DNA of 64,000 nt from Castor canadensis (GCF_047511655.1 NC_133390.1:133663583-133727582); one strand, 5' to 3'; positions 37,073-47,964 are shown, counted from the stretch's first letter. The notes: generated from the sequence alone by a model not told the origin. Numbers and translations are program-made.

Positions 37073-37290
37073 CTGCCACATGGCAGGCATCACCTGGAGT
37101 GCTGGACTGGTGTACAGGCCATTGTTCTTGTCATTGTTAAATTTGAGGATGAAGTCCACCATGAGTTGTACCTCCTTGTCCTTGAAATAGTCCTCCTCAA
37201 TGACATCCATCATAGAATCTGAGCTGGCCACAGGGCTATGGCCAAGGGGACCAAAAGGATGTACATGATCCAGACCAAATTGAGTTTGGA
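37073..37290 (-). pseudogene. Cystatin-like first exon, copy B, frameshifted but with intact donor
   Basis: From 37266 the minus strand reads MYILLVPLAIALWP, a signal peptide, running into TGA at about 37213. In another frame, 37214-37073 reads IEEDYFKDKEVQLMVDFILK, then FNNDKNNGLY, then ALQV before CAG|GTGTGA, a consensus donor (GT at 37071-37072). ALQV just before the donor matches the end of cystatin exon 1 in the CST3 family. About 13 bases are missing at the signal-peptide end relative to copy A, which breaks the frame. A TATA box lies at 37366-37373. No later exons were found. Confidence 0.65.
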
Positions 37291-37365
37291 GGCAGGGTTG
37301 GAGCTACATACAGCTGGACCTTCACCGGGCCAGAGACCTACTCCAGCAGAGACAGTACAATCCTG

Positions 37366-37373
37366 CCTTTATA
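37366..37373 (-). promoter_or_regulatory. TATA box of copy B cystatin relic
   Basis: TATAAAGG on the minus strand is about 100 bases upstream of the signal peptide. It is followed by GCAGGATTGTAC, which is conserved in copy A downstream of its decayed box. Confidence 0.6.
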
Positions 37374-37963
37374 CTTTTGGATTTAAAGACATGGTAGCCT
37401 TCACACATCACTCCAGATACTCTATCCCTGGGCAAACCCCCACGACTTCTCCAGTCCTTTCAGGTCCTCCTTTACTGCAGATTTTGAGCCCTCCTCTCCC
37501 TAGTCCTAACCCTCCCTCTTTCATGTATCATTCTCTCCCTTCTCACTCCCCCAGCTCAGACCCTCCCCACAGTTAATTACCTTTCTCTGGCCATGAAAAC
37601 ACAGTGACCATGACCAGCATGGCTGCAGAAAAGGGGAAAAGAGAAACACGGTTTCCTGAGGTCCTTGGAGGTCAGGGAACATGTGAACTCTGTCCAGATC
37701 CAGTAATCCTTTGCACTGAAGTAATTGCAGAATGAGTTTGGGGGTGACCCACACCTTGCCCTTTTCTTTTGCAAACAAAAGTGAATTAACCTTTGTTTTG
37801 GAAGACAACAAATGCATTATTTTTTCATCACTCATTATTCATTAAAGAAATCTTCCATGGACTATTTCTGGACCAGACAATCCAGGACCTGGAATGGAGC
37901 ACAATGAATGAGTGCTGGTCTTGACATTGTAGCCTTATGGTGTTTGGATCTCTGGAGCATCAG

Positions 37964-38197
37964 TTACATCTCATCCCTCCCAAGGAAGGGGTTTCCCACT
38001 TCTGCACTGTCATTCAGGGACCAATGGCCTCCTGGAGATGTGATCTCCAGGCCACTTCTGGCGCTGAGATCTTGCAATACAAAAGCCTGATGGCAAACTT
38101 CCAAGGCTGCTACAAGTGCAGTTGTTAGAGTCAGAGATGGGCAGAACACACAGCAGCTGTGGGAGAGGTCCTTTGAATTGCCATAGATCATTACCAC
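37964..38197 (-). other. Cysteine-rich exon-like segment, copy B, frameshifted
   Basis: The minus strand reads SHSCCVFCPS and then leaves the frame. The partner half (NCTCSSLGSLPSGFCIAR) is in a neighbouring frame. It is homologous to the open version in copy C (46097-46294) and to copy A at 11682-11798. Family unknown. Confidence 0.25.
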
Positions 38198-38486
38198 ATT
38201 CAGTCACCTGCTGCAGCAGAGGACTTTGACTCGTCTGTCTCACCACCATTACCAGATATTCCACCATTGGAACACAGAATAAGTCCACTTCCACTAGCAT
38301 GTCTTCCAAGAAGCCCACTCCAGCCACATAGTCACACAGAGAACAATGGACAGCAGATGCCATCAGTCTAGTTTCTGTTTTATTAAGAATGATGTTGAAG
38401 CATTCAAAGTTATATCCCATGTCTGCAGGGAAGTAAATGCTCTAGAAAATATAAACATAGTCTTTGATGGCAAAGTTTTATGTAAA

Positions 38487-38690
38487 ATGAAGGCATGGGG
38501 GTACAGGCCCATAATCCCAAGACTTAGAAGGCAGGGGATGAATGATCAGAAGTTTGCAGCCAGGCTGAGCTACATAGGGAGACTCTATCTCAAAGAAAGA
38601 AGGGCTGGGGATGTAGCTCAGAGGTAGAGTTCTTGCCTAGCATGTGTATAGCTCTGGGTACAAACCTCAGCCCTGTGGGCAAAAAAATGG
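38487..38690 (+). repeat. SINE, B1-like plus ID-like, copy B
   Basis: GGCATGGGGGTACAGGCCCATAATCCCAAGAC...CAGGCTGAGCTACATAGGGAGAC, then GGGCTGGGGATGTAGCTCAGAGGTAGAG...CTAGCATGTG. Orthologous by position to 12108-12275. Confidence 0.85.
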
Positions 38691-38950
38691 AAGAGAAGAG
38701 AAGACAATATTTAAGCCTATTAAATTAAATTTTTTTCACATATGTAATACCCTTATCACCTTACTCATCTTAAATTTTCTGAGTGTATTCAATGCTTTCC
38801 TGGGAACTTGAAACCATAACTACACACTTCAAGTGCTGTTCAGTGTTATCATAGGGCAACATTCTCATACTCTATAAAGAGTCTCCTATAAAGATAGGAG
38901 GAGATACTGCATCTAAAATTCACAGTGCTATTGCCCACGACCTATGTGGG

Positions 38951-39511
38951 TATGCTGTGTGAACCTGACTAAGAGTGGTGGGGGATGAGAAATAAGAGAC
39001 ACACAGAAATACAGACATAAAACTTAAAATAGAAAGCTGGTATCAGGAGTGCTGCACATTCCTGATGGGATACGTGAGTGCTTACCTGAGCCAGGGTATT
39101 TATTTTATACGTCTGCTCAAGGAAAAGACTCAGATAAAAAGTAAGCTTCAAAAATTCTTTAATAAAATGTAAAAGGAATGAAGTTTGGTGGGGTAATTTT
39201 CCTAAGGCTATAGAAGCTTAATTATAGCACATCTGTTCTGTCATTGTCAAGGCATGCCAGACACCTTATCTAAGGTATTGATTAATCAGGCATCAGAGAG
39301 TTTCCAAATAGTTCTGGTACTTTATCCTAGTATCAGGAGGCTGGTATGAGGACATAGAAGGTTATTTTCTTCAAGAAGATGCAAGAATAAAGGTCAAGAC
39401 ACCAGGTGCTGGGAAGAATGAGAGTAGGAGAGGCTGTGCAAGCTCCTACCATGGAGAATCTGTGTAAACTCCATTATTTCCCAGTCCAGGATTCATGCCT
39501 GGTCCCCAACA
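38951..39511 (-). repeat. ERV 3' LTR
   Basis: On the minus strand it begins TGTTGGGGACC at 39511 and ends near 38951 with a CA terminus, about 560 bp. An AATAAA polyadenylation signal on the minus strand lies at 39099-39104. The left edge is uncertain by about 20 bases because no second LTR is available for comparison. Confidence 0.75.
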
Positions 39512-39525
39512 TCTCTCCCTACTCT
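39512..39525 (-). other. ERV polypurine tract
   Basis: AGAGTAGGGAGAGA on the minus strand directly precedes the LTR start, the normal site for plus-strand priming in retroviral replication. Confidence 0.8.
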
Positions 39526-39599
39526 ATTTCTTAAAAGCTCCCAATGCATTTCTATGTTTAATCTGAGGAGTTGCCTTTTGATCTTTTGAGCTCCAACTG

Positions 39600-40065
39600 A
39601 AAGTAAGCAAAAACAAGAAATCATTAATAATAGAATGCCAGTGAAATCCCAGGAGAAAAGTTTCAGAGTGTTTAAAGTGTTAAATCTTTATAATTCCTCT
39701 AAGGTAGTCTTTGCTATAACCATGGGAGTGATCACATGATCGTGTGCTCACTGCATGGCTAAAATTGCTGTATCAAGGCTTGTAGGTTAAGGGAATCATT
39801 ATTTTCCCAAGCTCCCATGACAGATGCTCTAACGAGTTTCCATGGGAAGTCTGTGGTATTGTAGGTGCTGCAGTAACACAAATATGTTGGAAGCCTGCAA
39901 GGCACAGTAAATCTTGATGGAATTTCAGCATTTGAACTTCATCTCCCATAGCCAGTAAAGCAGCTTCTAGAGAACTTAAGCAGACATAAATTTTTTCATC
40001 TGTAGCAACTTGTTGTTGAGAGGCATAACTGACATTTGTGTTAAGGTATTAATGTAATGAGCATT
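39600..40065 (-). pseudogene. ERV env (transmembrane part) remnant
   Basis: The minus strand shows a heptad-like segment (SSLEAALLAMGDEVQ) and a short CHAGF-like region (CLAGFQHICVTAA) typical of the ectodomain of class II ERV transmembrane subunits, followed by stops. The surface subunit and fusion region are missing. Integrase remnant sequence abuts this piece directly, so an internal deletion of env is inferred. Confidence 0.65.
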
Positions 40066-40069
40066 TTGA

Positions 40070-41195
40070 ATGCCTCAGGCCCTTGAGACCTCCACTGATG
40101 CCCTGGGCTCCTGAAACCCTGCCCACACCCCCCTCAAAGACAAAAGGATGCACAAATAGGTGCTTCCACCGCTCAGCGTGCTGAGCCCCAGCATCCGATG
40201 GCTGATGGGTTCCATGGGTCCCCACAAACCACGAGGATACCCAAATTGTTCTCTCTGCACCCCCAGGAAAAATACAAGTGTGGCCTTGGCCTCACAACAA
40301 GACTGACTAGGGCCCTGCCAAGCTCCATCCATCACATCCTTCCACAATACCCATGGCAAATGCTGCCTACTATGCTGTTCCCAATGTTTTTCAGCTGGAG
40401 CAAAGCCAGATTCAGAGCAATTCAAAAAACTCAAAGAAAAATGAGCTTTATTAATTTGAGTGGCTAGGGAGCTATCTCTACCTTCTTGTCTTTGTAACTG
40501 AACTTTTAACGGTAAGCCCATTCCACTGTAGCTTGGCCTTGTGCATTGTGGGTATGCCTGTGGTATGAAGAATTTTGTAGGAGGAACAAAAAGCCTAGAA
40601 GGCAGTAGATGTATATATATCCTGGGCCATTATCAGTTTTAATATGGAGCGGCTTGCCCATCACCACTGGCTAAACAGTGGTCTATGACACAGTGTTTAC
40701 GTGGCTAAACAGTGGTCTATGACAGTGTTTAGGTGGCTAAACAGTGGTCTATGACACAGTGTGATGCTTCCCCTGATCTTGGATAGGAAAACCAAAACCA
40801 GAGTAAGTATCAAAAACAACATGGACATGATGTTGTTATCCAAAAGATGGAATATGGGTAACATCCATCTGTCATAATTGTTAGAGGGTGAAGACCAGGA
40901 GGGTTAACACCCTCGGTTGGCACAGGCAAACGAGGAACAAATTTTGAACATCACTTAAGAATCTGACGAGCTTGTTTTTGGGTGATATGAAAATGTTTAC
41001 AAAGAGCTCTTGAATTTTGGTGGAACTGAGAATGACTGTATGTTCTTGTTTACTGGTGATGAGGTATCCACCAGTAAAATTAATGGAGAAACCAAGGCAT
41101 CAGACTGGCAATTGTCCTCTGTCAATGGCCCAGGAAGGCCAGAGTGGGCCTGGAGATGGCCCACAAAATAGGGATATTGATGGTGTTGTAACAAA
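40070..41195 (-). pseudogene. ERV integrase remnant
   Basis: The core contains MGKPLHIKTDNGPG at about 40621-40661, the second-Asp region of the DDE catalytic triad. The C-terminal part in 40075-40521 has NKAHFSLSFLNCSESGFAPAE-like and WKDVMDG-like blocks. The N-terminal boundary with RNase H lies near 41195 (QYPYFVGHLQAHSGLPGPL-like stretch at 40997-41194). Several stops, plus a tandem triplication at 40668-40762. Confidence 0.8.
40668..40762. repeat. Tandem triplication of a 32-34 bp unit inside the ERV
   Basis: TGGCTAAACAGTGGTCTATG starts at 40668, 40702 and 40734, giving units of 34, 32 and about 29 bases. It falls just upstream (in coding sense) of the integrase DNGP region and would shift that reading frame. 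Confidence 0.9.
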
Positions 41196-41198
41196 CCC

Positions 41199-42780
41199 TT
41201 AATTCATGGAACAGAAGAAAATCTTCTTATCATCAGTAGGTCCTATAAAAGAGATTAGAATAGTCTTAAGTACACCAGAAACATACACACTATCTGTATA
41301 CAAATTAAAAGGAACATGAGCAAAGTCCTGACAAGCCAACACAACCACCTGAAGCTCAGCATGCTGAGCAGTGGAAAAACCTGCCTGCACAACCCCCTGC
41401 CCCCAAGAGGAAAAGCAAGTAGAACCTTCAGAACCTGAAGCATCAAAAAAAAATCACAAAAGCCTGAGGCATGGGATCCTCTTGGATATTGTGAGGAAAT
41501 ATAAAAGCCTGTCAGGAAGCAAAATTAAGAAGTTTAGAGGGAGGTAAATTTTCTCCAAGCTGTCCTGTAAACTTTGTTAATGCATTTTGTCACATGGCAT
41601 CAGTGTGCCATAACCAAACTTGTTGTTCCTTGGTAAATGGGATGGTTCTAGTTCTAGCAGTTGTACAGTATGAAAATGTCCCATGGCTACTAATTTTGCT
41701 ACCATATTATGGTAAGGGGTGATGACTTTAGCAGGGGAGTGAAGTAAATGTAACCACTGTAGTACTCCCTGACACTGCCAAGGAACTCCTGTGGGTAGAC
41801 TTGCAGTAGGTAAAATAAGAAGTTGGTTGAGAATAGTCAACATGAGCTCTCTCAGAGTTATGAATAAGTTGTTCAAGCTTAGCCAGGGCCATATGACCTT
41901 CCACGTGAGACATCTAGGAGATGATGGTTGAGTGTCTCCCTGTAAAATTTTAAAGAGAGTAGACAGTTCAAGGTTGGTAAGTTTTGAGGCAGGACATAGC
42001 CAATTTATGTCACCTAACAATTTTTGAAAATCATTTAAAGTTTTTAAATTATCTTTATGGATTTCTATTTTTGGGGGGCAGATAGACCATCCCTCCATAA
42101 CCTGTCACAAATATGAAAAGGGAGATTGTTTTTGTACCTTATCTGGAGGTACAATAAGGCCCCAGTTTGGCAATTGTTCAAGCACATGAGCCAATAGATT
42201 TTGAAGAATATCTAAATCAGGGTGGCTAAGTAAAATATCATCCATGTAATGAACAATATAAGCCTGATTAAATTTTTGTCTTAACGGCTCCAAAGCTGAA
42301 GCAACAGACTCTTGCCACATAGTAGGGCAGTTTGCCATACTCTGAGGCAAAATCTTCCAATGATAACATTTATAAGGAGCCTGATGATTAGGCATGGGTA
42401 TAGAAAAAGAAAATTTTTCTCCATCTTCCTCATGCAATGAAATAGTAAAAAATCAATCTTTTATATCAATTATATAAAGATAATTTTGTAGGGGAATGGC
42501 AGTGGGTGAGGGAAGCCCAGGTTATAAAGATCCCATTGATTGCATAACTTTATTGATAGCTCTTAAATCCTGTAGCAAACACCATTTGCCTGATTTTCTC
42601 TTAATAACAAAAATCGGTGTATTCCATGGGCTATGAGATATTTTTATATGTCCTGCTTGAAATTGCTCCTGAATTCAGGCCTATACTGCTTTTAATTTCT
42701 CCGCTGCTAGGAGCCACTGATCCACCCAAATTGGCTCATTAGTGAGCCAAGTGGTTTTAGCAGCTGTGTGAAGTGTTGGG
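41199..42780 (-). pseudogene. ERV reverse transcriptase / RNase H remnant
   Basis: Reverse transcriptase starts near 42760 (EPIWVDQWLLAAEKLKA) with [11 protein letters not shown] and the open part 42105-42437. The YMDD catalytic box lies at 42237-42248. The connection region (FQKLLGDINWL) is in 41577-42098. The RNase H trace has AELQVVVLACQDF and LYTDSVYV at 41199-41390. At least four stops or shifts separate these pieces. Confidence 0.85.
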
Positions 42781-42784
42781 GGGT

Positions 42785-43070
42785 TATTAACCGGGGCCCC
42801 TTCTGAAAACATGTAGGAGACGTCTTGTATCCCAATCCCATGTGAGGAGAACATGGGACATAGAGGAGTTGGGTTCCTTTATTACTTGTTGACTCTTTCC
42901 TAGGCCTTTATGAGGATCAAAACCCTGTTGTAATATTGATGGGGCCGGGGCTGGCCCCATGAGGAGTTTCACTATTGTCTTTGCAATGGTCGCCCTTCTA
43001 TATCAGATTGTGAGTGACACTCATTAGCCCAGTGATGGCCACATTTGCAATGAGGACATATTCCTGGGGG
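42785..43070 (-). pseudogene. ERV gag nucleocapsid and protease G-patch remnants
   Basis: A CCHC zinc knuckle ([14 protein letters not shown], spacing C-x2-C-x4-H-x4-C) lies at 43017-43058. About 100 bases later, GFDPHKGLGKSQ at roughly 42886-42921 matches the G-patch that follows betaretroviral protease. The protease catalytic domain between them is deleted. The left end near 43075 abuts Tigger1 sequence. Confidence 0.75.
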
Positions 43071-43084
43071 CTTTGGTCCTTGAC

Positions 43085-44300
43085 CAATTCCATCTAAGAA
43101 TTTCAAAGTTGGAGAGATTCAATGCATTTCATCAAATGACAGACTGACTCTTTTACTAGGAGCTAATGCAACTGGTCACTTCAACCTGAAGCCAATACTC
43201 TTTCACCATTCTAAAAATGCTAAGGCTTGTAAGTGTTACATTAGTTATCTTTTGCCTTGTTCTATAACAGGTTCAACAAACCCTGGCCAAGAAAACAACT
43301 GTTTGCAGCATGGTTCACTTAACATTTTAAGCCAACTGTTGAGATGTACTACTTAGAAATGGATTGCTTTAAAAAAATTGCTGTTTATTGGCAAGGCACT
43401 TAGTTACCCCTGAGTTCTACTGGAGATGTATTAGGAGATGAATGCTGTTGTCATCAACACAGCATGCATTCTGTAGCCCATGGATGAAGGGGTAATTTCA
43501 ATTTCAAACTAATGTTTAGCTATATATTTTGTGAGGCCACAGTATCTATTAGCAGTGATACTATTGATAGATCTGGGCAAAGTCAACATCAAAACTTCTG
43601 GAAGTGATTCACCATATATAGATACCATTACGAACATTCAACATGGTAAAGGTATAACTTACATGTAAAGTACTTGTCTTGCAAGCATAAGGTCATAGGT
43701 TCAACTGCTAGTACAATAAGGCAAAAAGAGCATTCAAAATTCAAGGGGGGATGTAAAAATAGCAACATTAAAAGAAGTGTGAGAGAAGTGGATTCTAACT
43801 CACATGAATAACTGAGGGGAGATGAGGCCTAAGACCTCAGAGGAAGAAGTAACTACAGACAAAGCAGGAGTAGCAAGAATGCTAGAATTACCAGTGGAGC
43901 CTGGCCATAAACTGAGACTGAATTACTGCAATTCTATGTTAAATTTTTTTGCTTGTTTATTTTTAAATTCTGGAAGGTAGTGCAATACCAAGTTGAAATG
44001 TAGAGTGAGTGGAGCAACCAACTCTCCACTGACCAGCTTCTCAGAAAAATAAAATATTGTCCTAACGTACAGGAAGGCACAGACATTAAACTGAGTAATA
44101 ACAGGCAAAAAACTAATTTAGCCAAAAGACCAAAACCTAGTCCCCATAGAAATGGAATAGATGAGGAGTTAGTTCTACTGGATGTGCAAGGAAGTGAGTT
44201 CTTGGACTGGTATCCCCTGGTGAAGATGCTGTGAACACTGTAAGGACAACAGACAACAGAGGATGAGATGTGCCAATAACCTAGCTAATAAAGTGGCTAA
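43085..44300 (+). mobile_element. Tigger1 relic, copy C context
   Basis: From ACAGACTGACTCTTTTACTAGGAGC through GCAGCATGGTTCACTTAACATTTTAAGCC, GTAGCCCATGGATGAAGGGG and TCTGGGCAAAGTCAACATC, it follows the Tigger1 transposase gene in order. It keeps the middle part missing from 13904-21940. A SINE at 43645-43740 and the ~200-bp foreign insertion at about 43960-44155 occupy the same sites as in the first copy. Confidence 0.85.
43645..43740 (+). repeat. tRNA-like SINE inside Tigger1
   Basis: AAGGTATAACTTACATGTAAAGTACTTGTCTTGCAAGCATAAGG then GGTTCAACTGCTAGTAC; same site as 21255-21350. Confidence 0.7.
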
Positions 44301-45679
44301 CATTGCTCCCTCTCTGTTGAGGGTTTACACTACACTGACTGGCAGAGGCAGGGTTCTGGGTGTTATTTTCTACCCAGCGGGTACTCAGTTGCCAAGGGTC
44401 ATTGACCACTCATCTCAAGATGGTAACCCACAGAAGTTGCCCCCAGGGAACACTCCTGGGCTGTTGTGCAGAGCTAGCAAAGCTCATTCAGGACAGGTTG
44501 GTGCTCGTGCTATGAGGATTTCTGGAGGGGACCTTCCCCATTACCTATCTAATCTTGATGAAACTCCAAATCAATCCAAATTGAGCAATAGTTCAAGCAA
44601 TCAGGGGTTACTAAGTATGGGGACACAAAGTGGGAAATGTGTCATTATGGGACTTCATGGTGTCAACCACATGGAGAACTTAAACAAAGATGACTACAAT
44701 GTCACTAGGTGACATCTTATGAGTCATCCATGACCCACACCTTATCATGCCACACATTACTACATCACAGCTGGCTGAAACTGTCCAAGCACCAATATTG
44801 TTAAAACAAAATGATGTGCCCCTACATAGAAGGAGTCTGAGGATATAGTGGTGAGTGCTGCCCATGCGTACTATCCATGAATGAGTGCCAGCATATCCTG
44901 TGAGTCTGTGGTGAGGTAATTGTGAGTAGTTTTGTCTACTCCTGATTTTCAAATGAAATCTTGCATGTGTAGTGGGAATGCCCTCATTTGTAAGAAACTT
45001 ACCAATGTATTACTCTCAAAAGGTTCAAAAGATGAATGCTTATAACCTACAGACCAGATACACATGATTATGGACAGAGGGAGAACCAGAAAATATGGCC
45101 AGATATGAACACTGGAGGATCTACAGAGATGCTGTGGACTACTACTGCTGCAGCTGCTCTGTAACACAGAACTTGCATCAGAATAAGAACTTAAAGTAAA
45201 AAAGAGCTTAAAATTCATTTAGTGAAGGCAGTCCTGGTTGAAGTCTCTTTCTTCTATGCTGAACATTTAGTTAACAGTTTTCATTAACACACAAGACTTA
45301 ATCCTGACCTTGACCTGGTAACTTGGTGCCTGTGGTCTGCTGGTTCTTTGAAGCAGACTAAGAAGCCAGATGCCCACCTGCAGTTCCTGGCATGATTCCA
45401 GAAATATTCAGTTGGTACAAACCCTACAAGAGAATTGCCAAGGATGGCAGAGTGACAGAAAATATCAAAGGGTTATTTACATGGGAAACATGGGTATGCT
45501 TATGTCCTACACCCATTCAAACCACATCAGATCATGTTTCTCAAGGCAACCCAAGTATTGCTGGAGAGAGCCCAGGTAGGGGAGTGAGGGTGGGATAAGG
45601 ACTGAGTAATGCCACAATCCAAACCCACCCACATCAGGCCCTGGTGTGTGCTCACATCAGACTCTTGGCATGCATCACT

Positions 45680-45810
45680 CACACTACTCAGCTGGCATAC
45701 TGGACATTGTTCTTGTCATTGTAAAATTTGAAGAGAAGTCCAACACCTGCTGCACTCTCTTGTCACTGACATTGGACTCCTCAATGCCACCCATCATAGA
45801 GACTCTGAAT
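45680..45810 (-). pseudogene. Cystatin-like first exon, copy C, truncated and frameshifted
   Basis: The minus strand keeps only the mature N-terminal part: GGIEES, then RVQQVLDF, then after a one-base loss KFYNDKNN. The signal peptide and promoter are deleted by the junction near 45815. The stop after the last Tyr and the TGAG-AGTGTGAGTGATGC context are shared with copy A, and the donor is mutated (GT to AT). Confidence 0.55.
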
Positions 45811-46096
45811 TTGAGTACAAATGTGGATCCAATTCTGTGCATCAATCTTCTGCTTCCCCCCCCAGTGTGAGCTCAGGTACTTCAGGTGAAGCTGTGAAGG
45901 TGGATATTGGTCTGTAGTCATTTGATTAGGGCAGAGCCCTGAGATGACCCAGGAAGAGGTGATGAGAAAGCAGGATAGACAATTAAAAGCCAAATAACCT
46001 GCAGTGTTAATCAGAATCTCAGGTTCACCCTGATGGCTGTAGGACTCTGGAGCATCATTTATAACTCAACCCTCCCAGGAAGGGGCTTACCCAAGT

Positions 46097-46294
46097 CTAC
46101 ACTGTTTTGCAGTGCCCAATAGCCACCTTAGGGATGTGATATCCAAGCCACTTCTGGCACTGAGTTCTTGCCATGCAGCAGCCTGATGGCAAACCATCAA
46201 GGCTGGTACAAGTGCAGTTTTTAGAGTCATAGCTGGGACAGATTACATAGCAACTGTGGGACAGTTCCCAGGAATTGTCATGGGACATTGCCAT
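46097..46294 (-). other. Cysteine-rich open frame, copy C
   Basis: A 65-codon minus-strand frame with HSCYVICPS, NCTCTS and GCCMARTQCQK: eight cysteines in about 36 residues. Homologous to 11682-11798 and 37964-38197. No signal peptide in frame and no family recognised. The Cys positions resemble a compact disulfide-bonded secreted domain, but only one of the three copies is fully open. Confidence 0.25.
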
Positions 46295-47964
46295 GTTCAG
46301 TCACTTGCTGCATTAGAAGACTTTGAATTTTCTGTGTCATCACTATTATGAAATGGCCCACCATCAAAATACAGAGTAAGTAAACTCCCACTAGGCTGCT
46401 CTCCAAGGATCCCATTCCAGCCACATAGTCACACAGAGAATGATGGATATCAAATGCCATCAAACTTGTTTCTGTTTTATAAAGAATGATGTTGAAGCAT
46501 TAAAAATTACATCAAGTTTCAGCAGGGAGCTAAATAGTCCCGAAGATACAAGCACAGTTTTTAATGACAAAGCTGGTGGAAGTTGGGGTTGGGTTGGGGC
46601 TCTGTTAAGGGTTTTGACACCTCCTTGCTATTTGTATGTTCCCGGTCCCTTTCTGTACCCAGAGGCCTCCTGGTATGTGGCCCACAGGGATGCAGGCTGG
46701 TTCCACCTCAGTTCCCTCAGGAGCAGACAGATTTGGATGCTAGACACTGGGCTTCAGGGGCAACTGCTGAGCAAGCAGCTTCAGGTCATGGGCACTAAGC
46801 TCAAGCACTGCGTGGTTTTACTTTTACATTTTTTAGTATAAATGTTAGATGTAAGTTTTAACGTATGTAAGATTATCTATATAGCCTTAGCACAGTATCT
46901 AGCTTAGAGTAAACACTCAATATATTTTAAATGTTTTTATCATTGATGACATTATATACTGAAGTGGTTTTAAAACATGGTCCTGGAATTCTTTGACATA
47001 CTGGTATTGAAATACAGGGTCTGTGTCCTTCCTCTTGGTCCTGAATGGGTGTGTAACTTCCACAAGTCAAATTATAGAGGAAATGATGTGGTGACCTCAA
47101 AGACAAAGCCAGTAATGGCCCTATAGCTTCTGCTGAGCTCTCTTGGTCCCTGGACATAAGGGTCCATGTGAACATGGACCTCCTCCACTACTGGAGACTG
47201 TGATGAAAACTTATGAAGTAGAACCTAGTTGAAGGGAGTGAGTTCTGTGTGGCATGTCCTTGGAGTGATATTTAATCCTACTCTTCTCCTTCTGTCTCCG
47301 TCTCCATCTCTCTCTGGGTCTCTATCTCTTTCTCTGAATTTGGGCCCCAAAAGATGAACAGGTTTGCTCTACCACATGATCCCTATCACGATGTTCTTCC
47401 TCACCTTAGCCCAGACCTTGTTCACCTCCTTATAGTCTCTGAGCCTCACTTATCACACGTACAAATTGGGGACTGTAATAGTTCCTTCCTCATGGGAGTT
47501 TTGAGAACTAAATGTGCTGGTGTCTAGAAACACTTAGTGCATAGTACATGGCGATACATCAAAGTTTGGACATGGGAACATATTCAAAATATTCATTAAA
47601 TTAATTTTATGTGTTATCTTATGAGTCTAACTTCAAGGAACACCTCAATTATAACACAGTCAGATTCCCTGTCACAGTCTCATCACTTCAGTGACTGCCC
47701 CACATTCTTGTAACAACAGCCAGTTTCCTATTGCAGTCTGCCACTCTTCCCATATGTCCAGGAAAACAGACTCTACCTAAGTGTGACCACTGACCAGTGC
47801 ACTTGGCTTGACCAGTCAGGTCAGTCATTGTTTGGGGATTGTACCTGAACCAAGTCTGGTCCCTCAGGTCTCATGGGGTTTAATGGTGAAATTTTGTTTG
47901 ACTGCAGGTAGAGTAACCTTATTGGGACAGAACATGTTTCAGAGTTTAGACTTTTTGGCATTGT

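Larger units (their letters stand above)
35020..38930 (+). repeat. Segmental duplication unit, copy B
   Basis: Aligns with 1-895 and 8280-12490, without the L1 and without the 10247-11580 segment of copy A. It therefore shows the unoccupied state of the L1 site near 36010. It ends at CACAGTGCTATT (38918-38930), after which the ERV LTR begins; in copy A the same CACAGTGCTATT is followed by other sequence. Confidence 0.85.
38951..43075 (-). mobile_element. Endogenous retrovirus relic, betaretrovirus-like (class II), 5'-truncated
   Basis: Old genomic copy read on the minus strand. Order: end of gag with a CCHC zinc knuckle, protease G-patch remnant, reverse transcriptase with a YMDD box, RNase H, integrase, a remnant of the transmembrane part of env, polypurine tract, and one 3' LTR. 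The 5' LTR, most of gag, nearly all of protease and the env surface part are absent. Stops and shifts are frequent throughout, so it is non-functional. It lies between the end of unit B and a Tigger1 relic. Class II assignment rests on the G-patch, the YMDD context and the LTR start TGTTGGGG. Confidence 0.9.
44305..46575 (+). repeat. Segmental duplication unit, copy C
   Basis: Begins with CTCTCTGTTGAGGGTTTACAC, matching 35700-35720, directly after Tigger1. It runs through the 44690-44960 and 45000-45260 blocks to 46575, where similarity to copy B (38465) ends. Relative to copy A it lacks about 9430-11360, so the cystatin exon is cut off and joined near 45815 to the TACAAATGTGGATCC block. Confidence 0.85.

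Noticed and set aside
38346-38627. 93-codon plus-strand frame resembling 46440 and the minus frame at 50420
   Set aside because: Similarity comes from unit duplication and the included SINE. The frame runs into B1-like sequence and is not conserved as protein.
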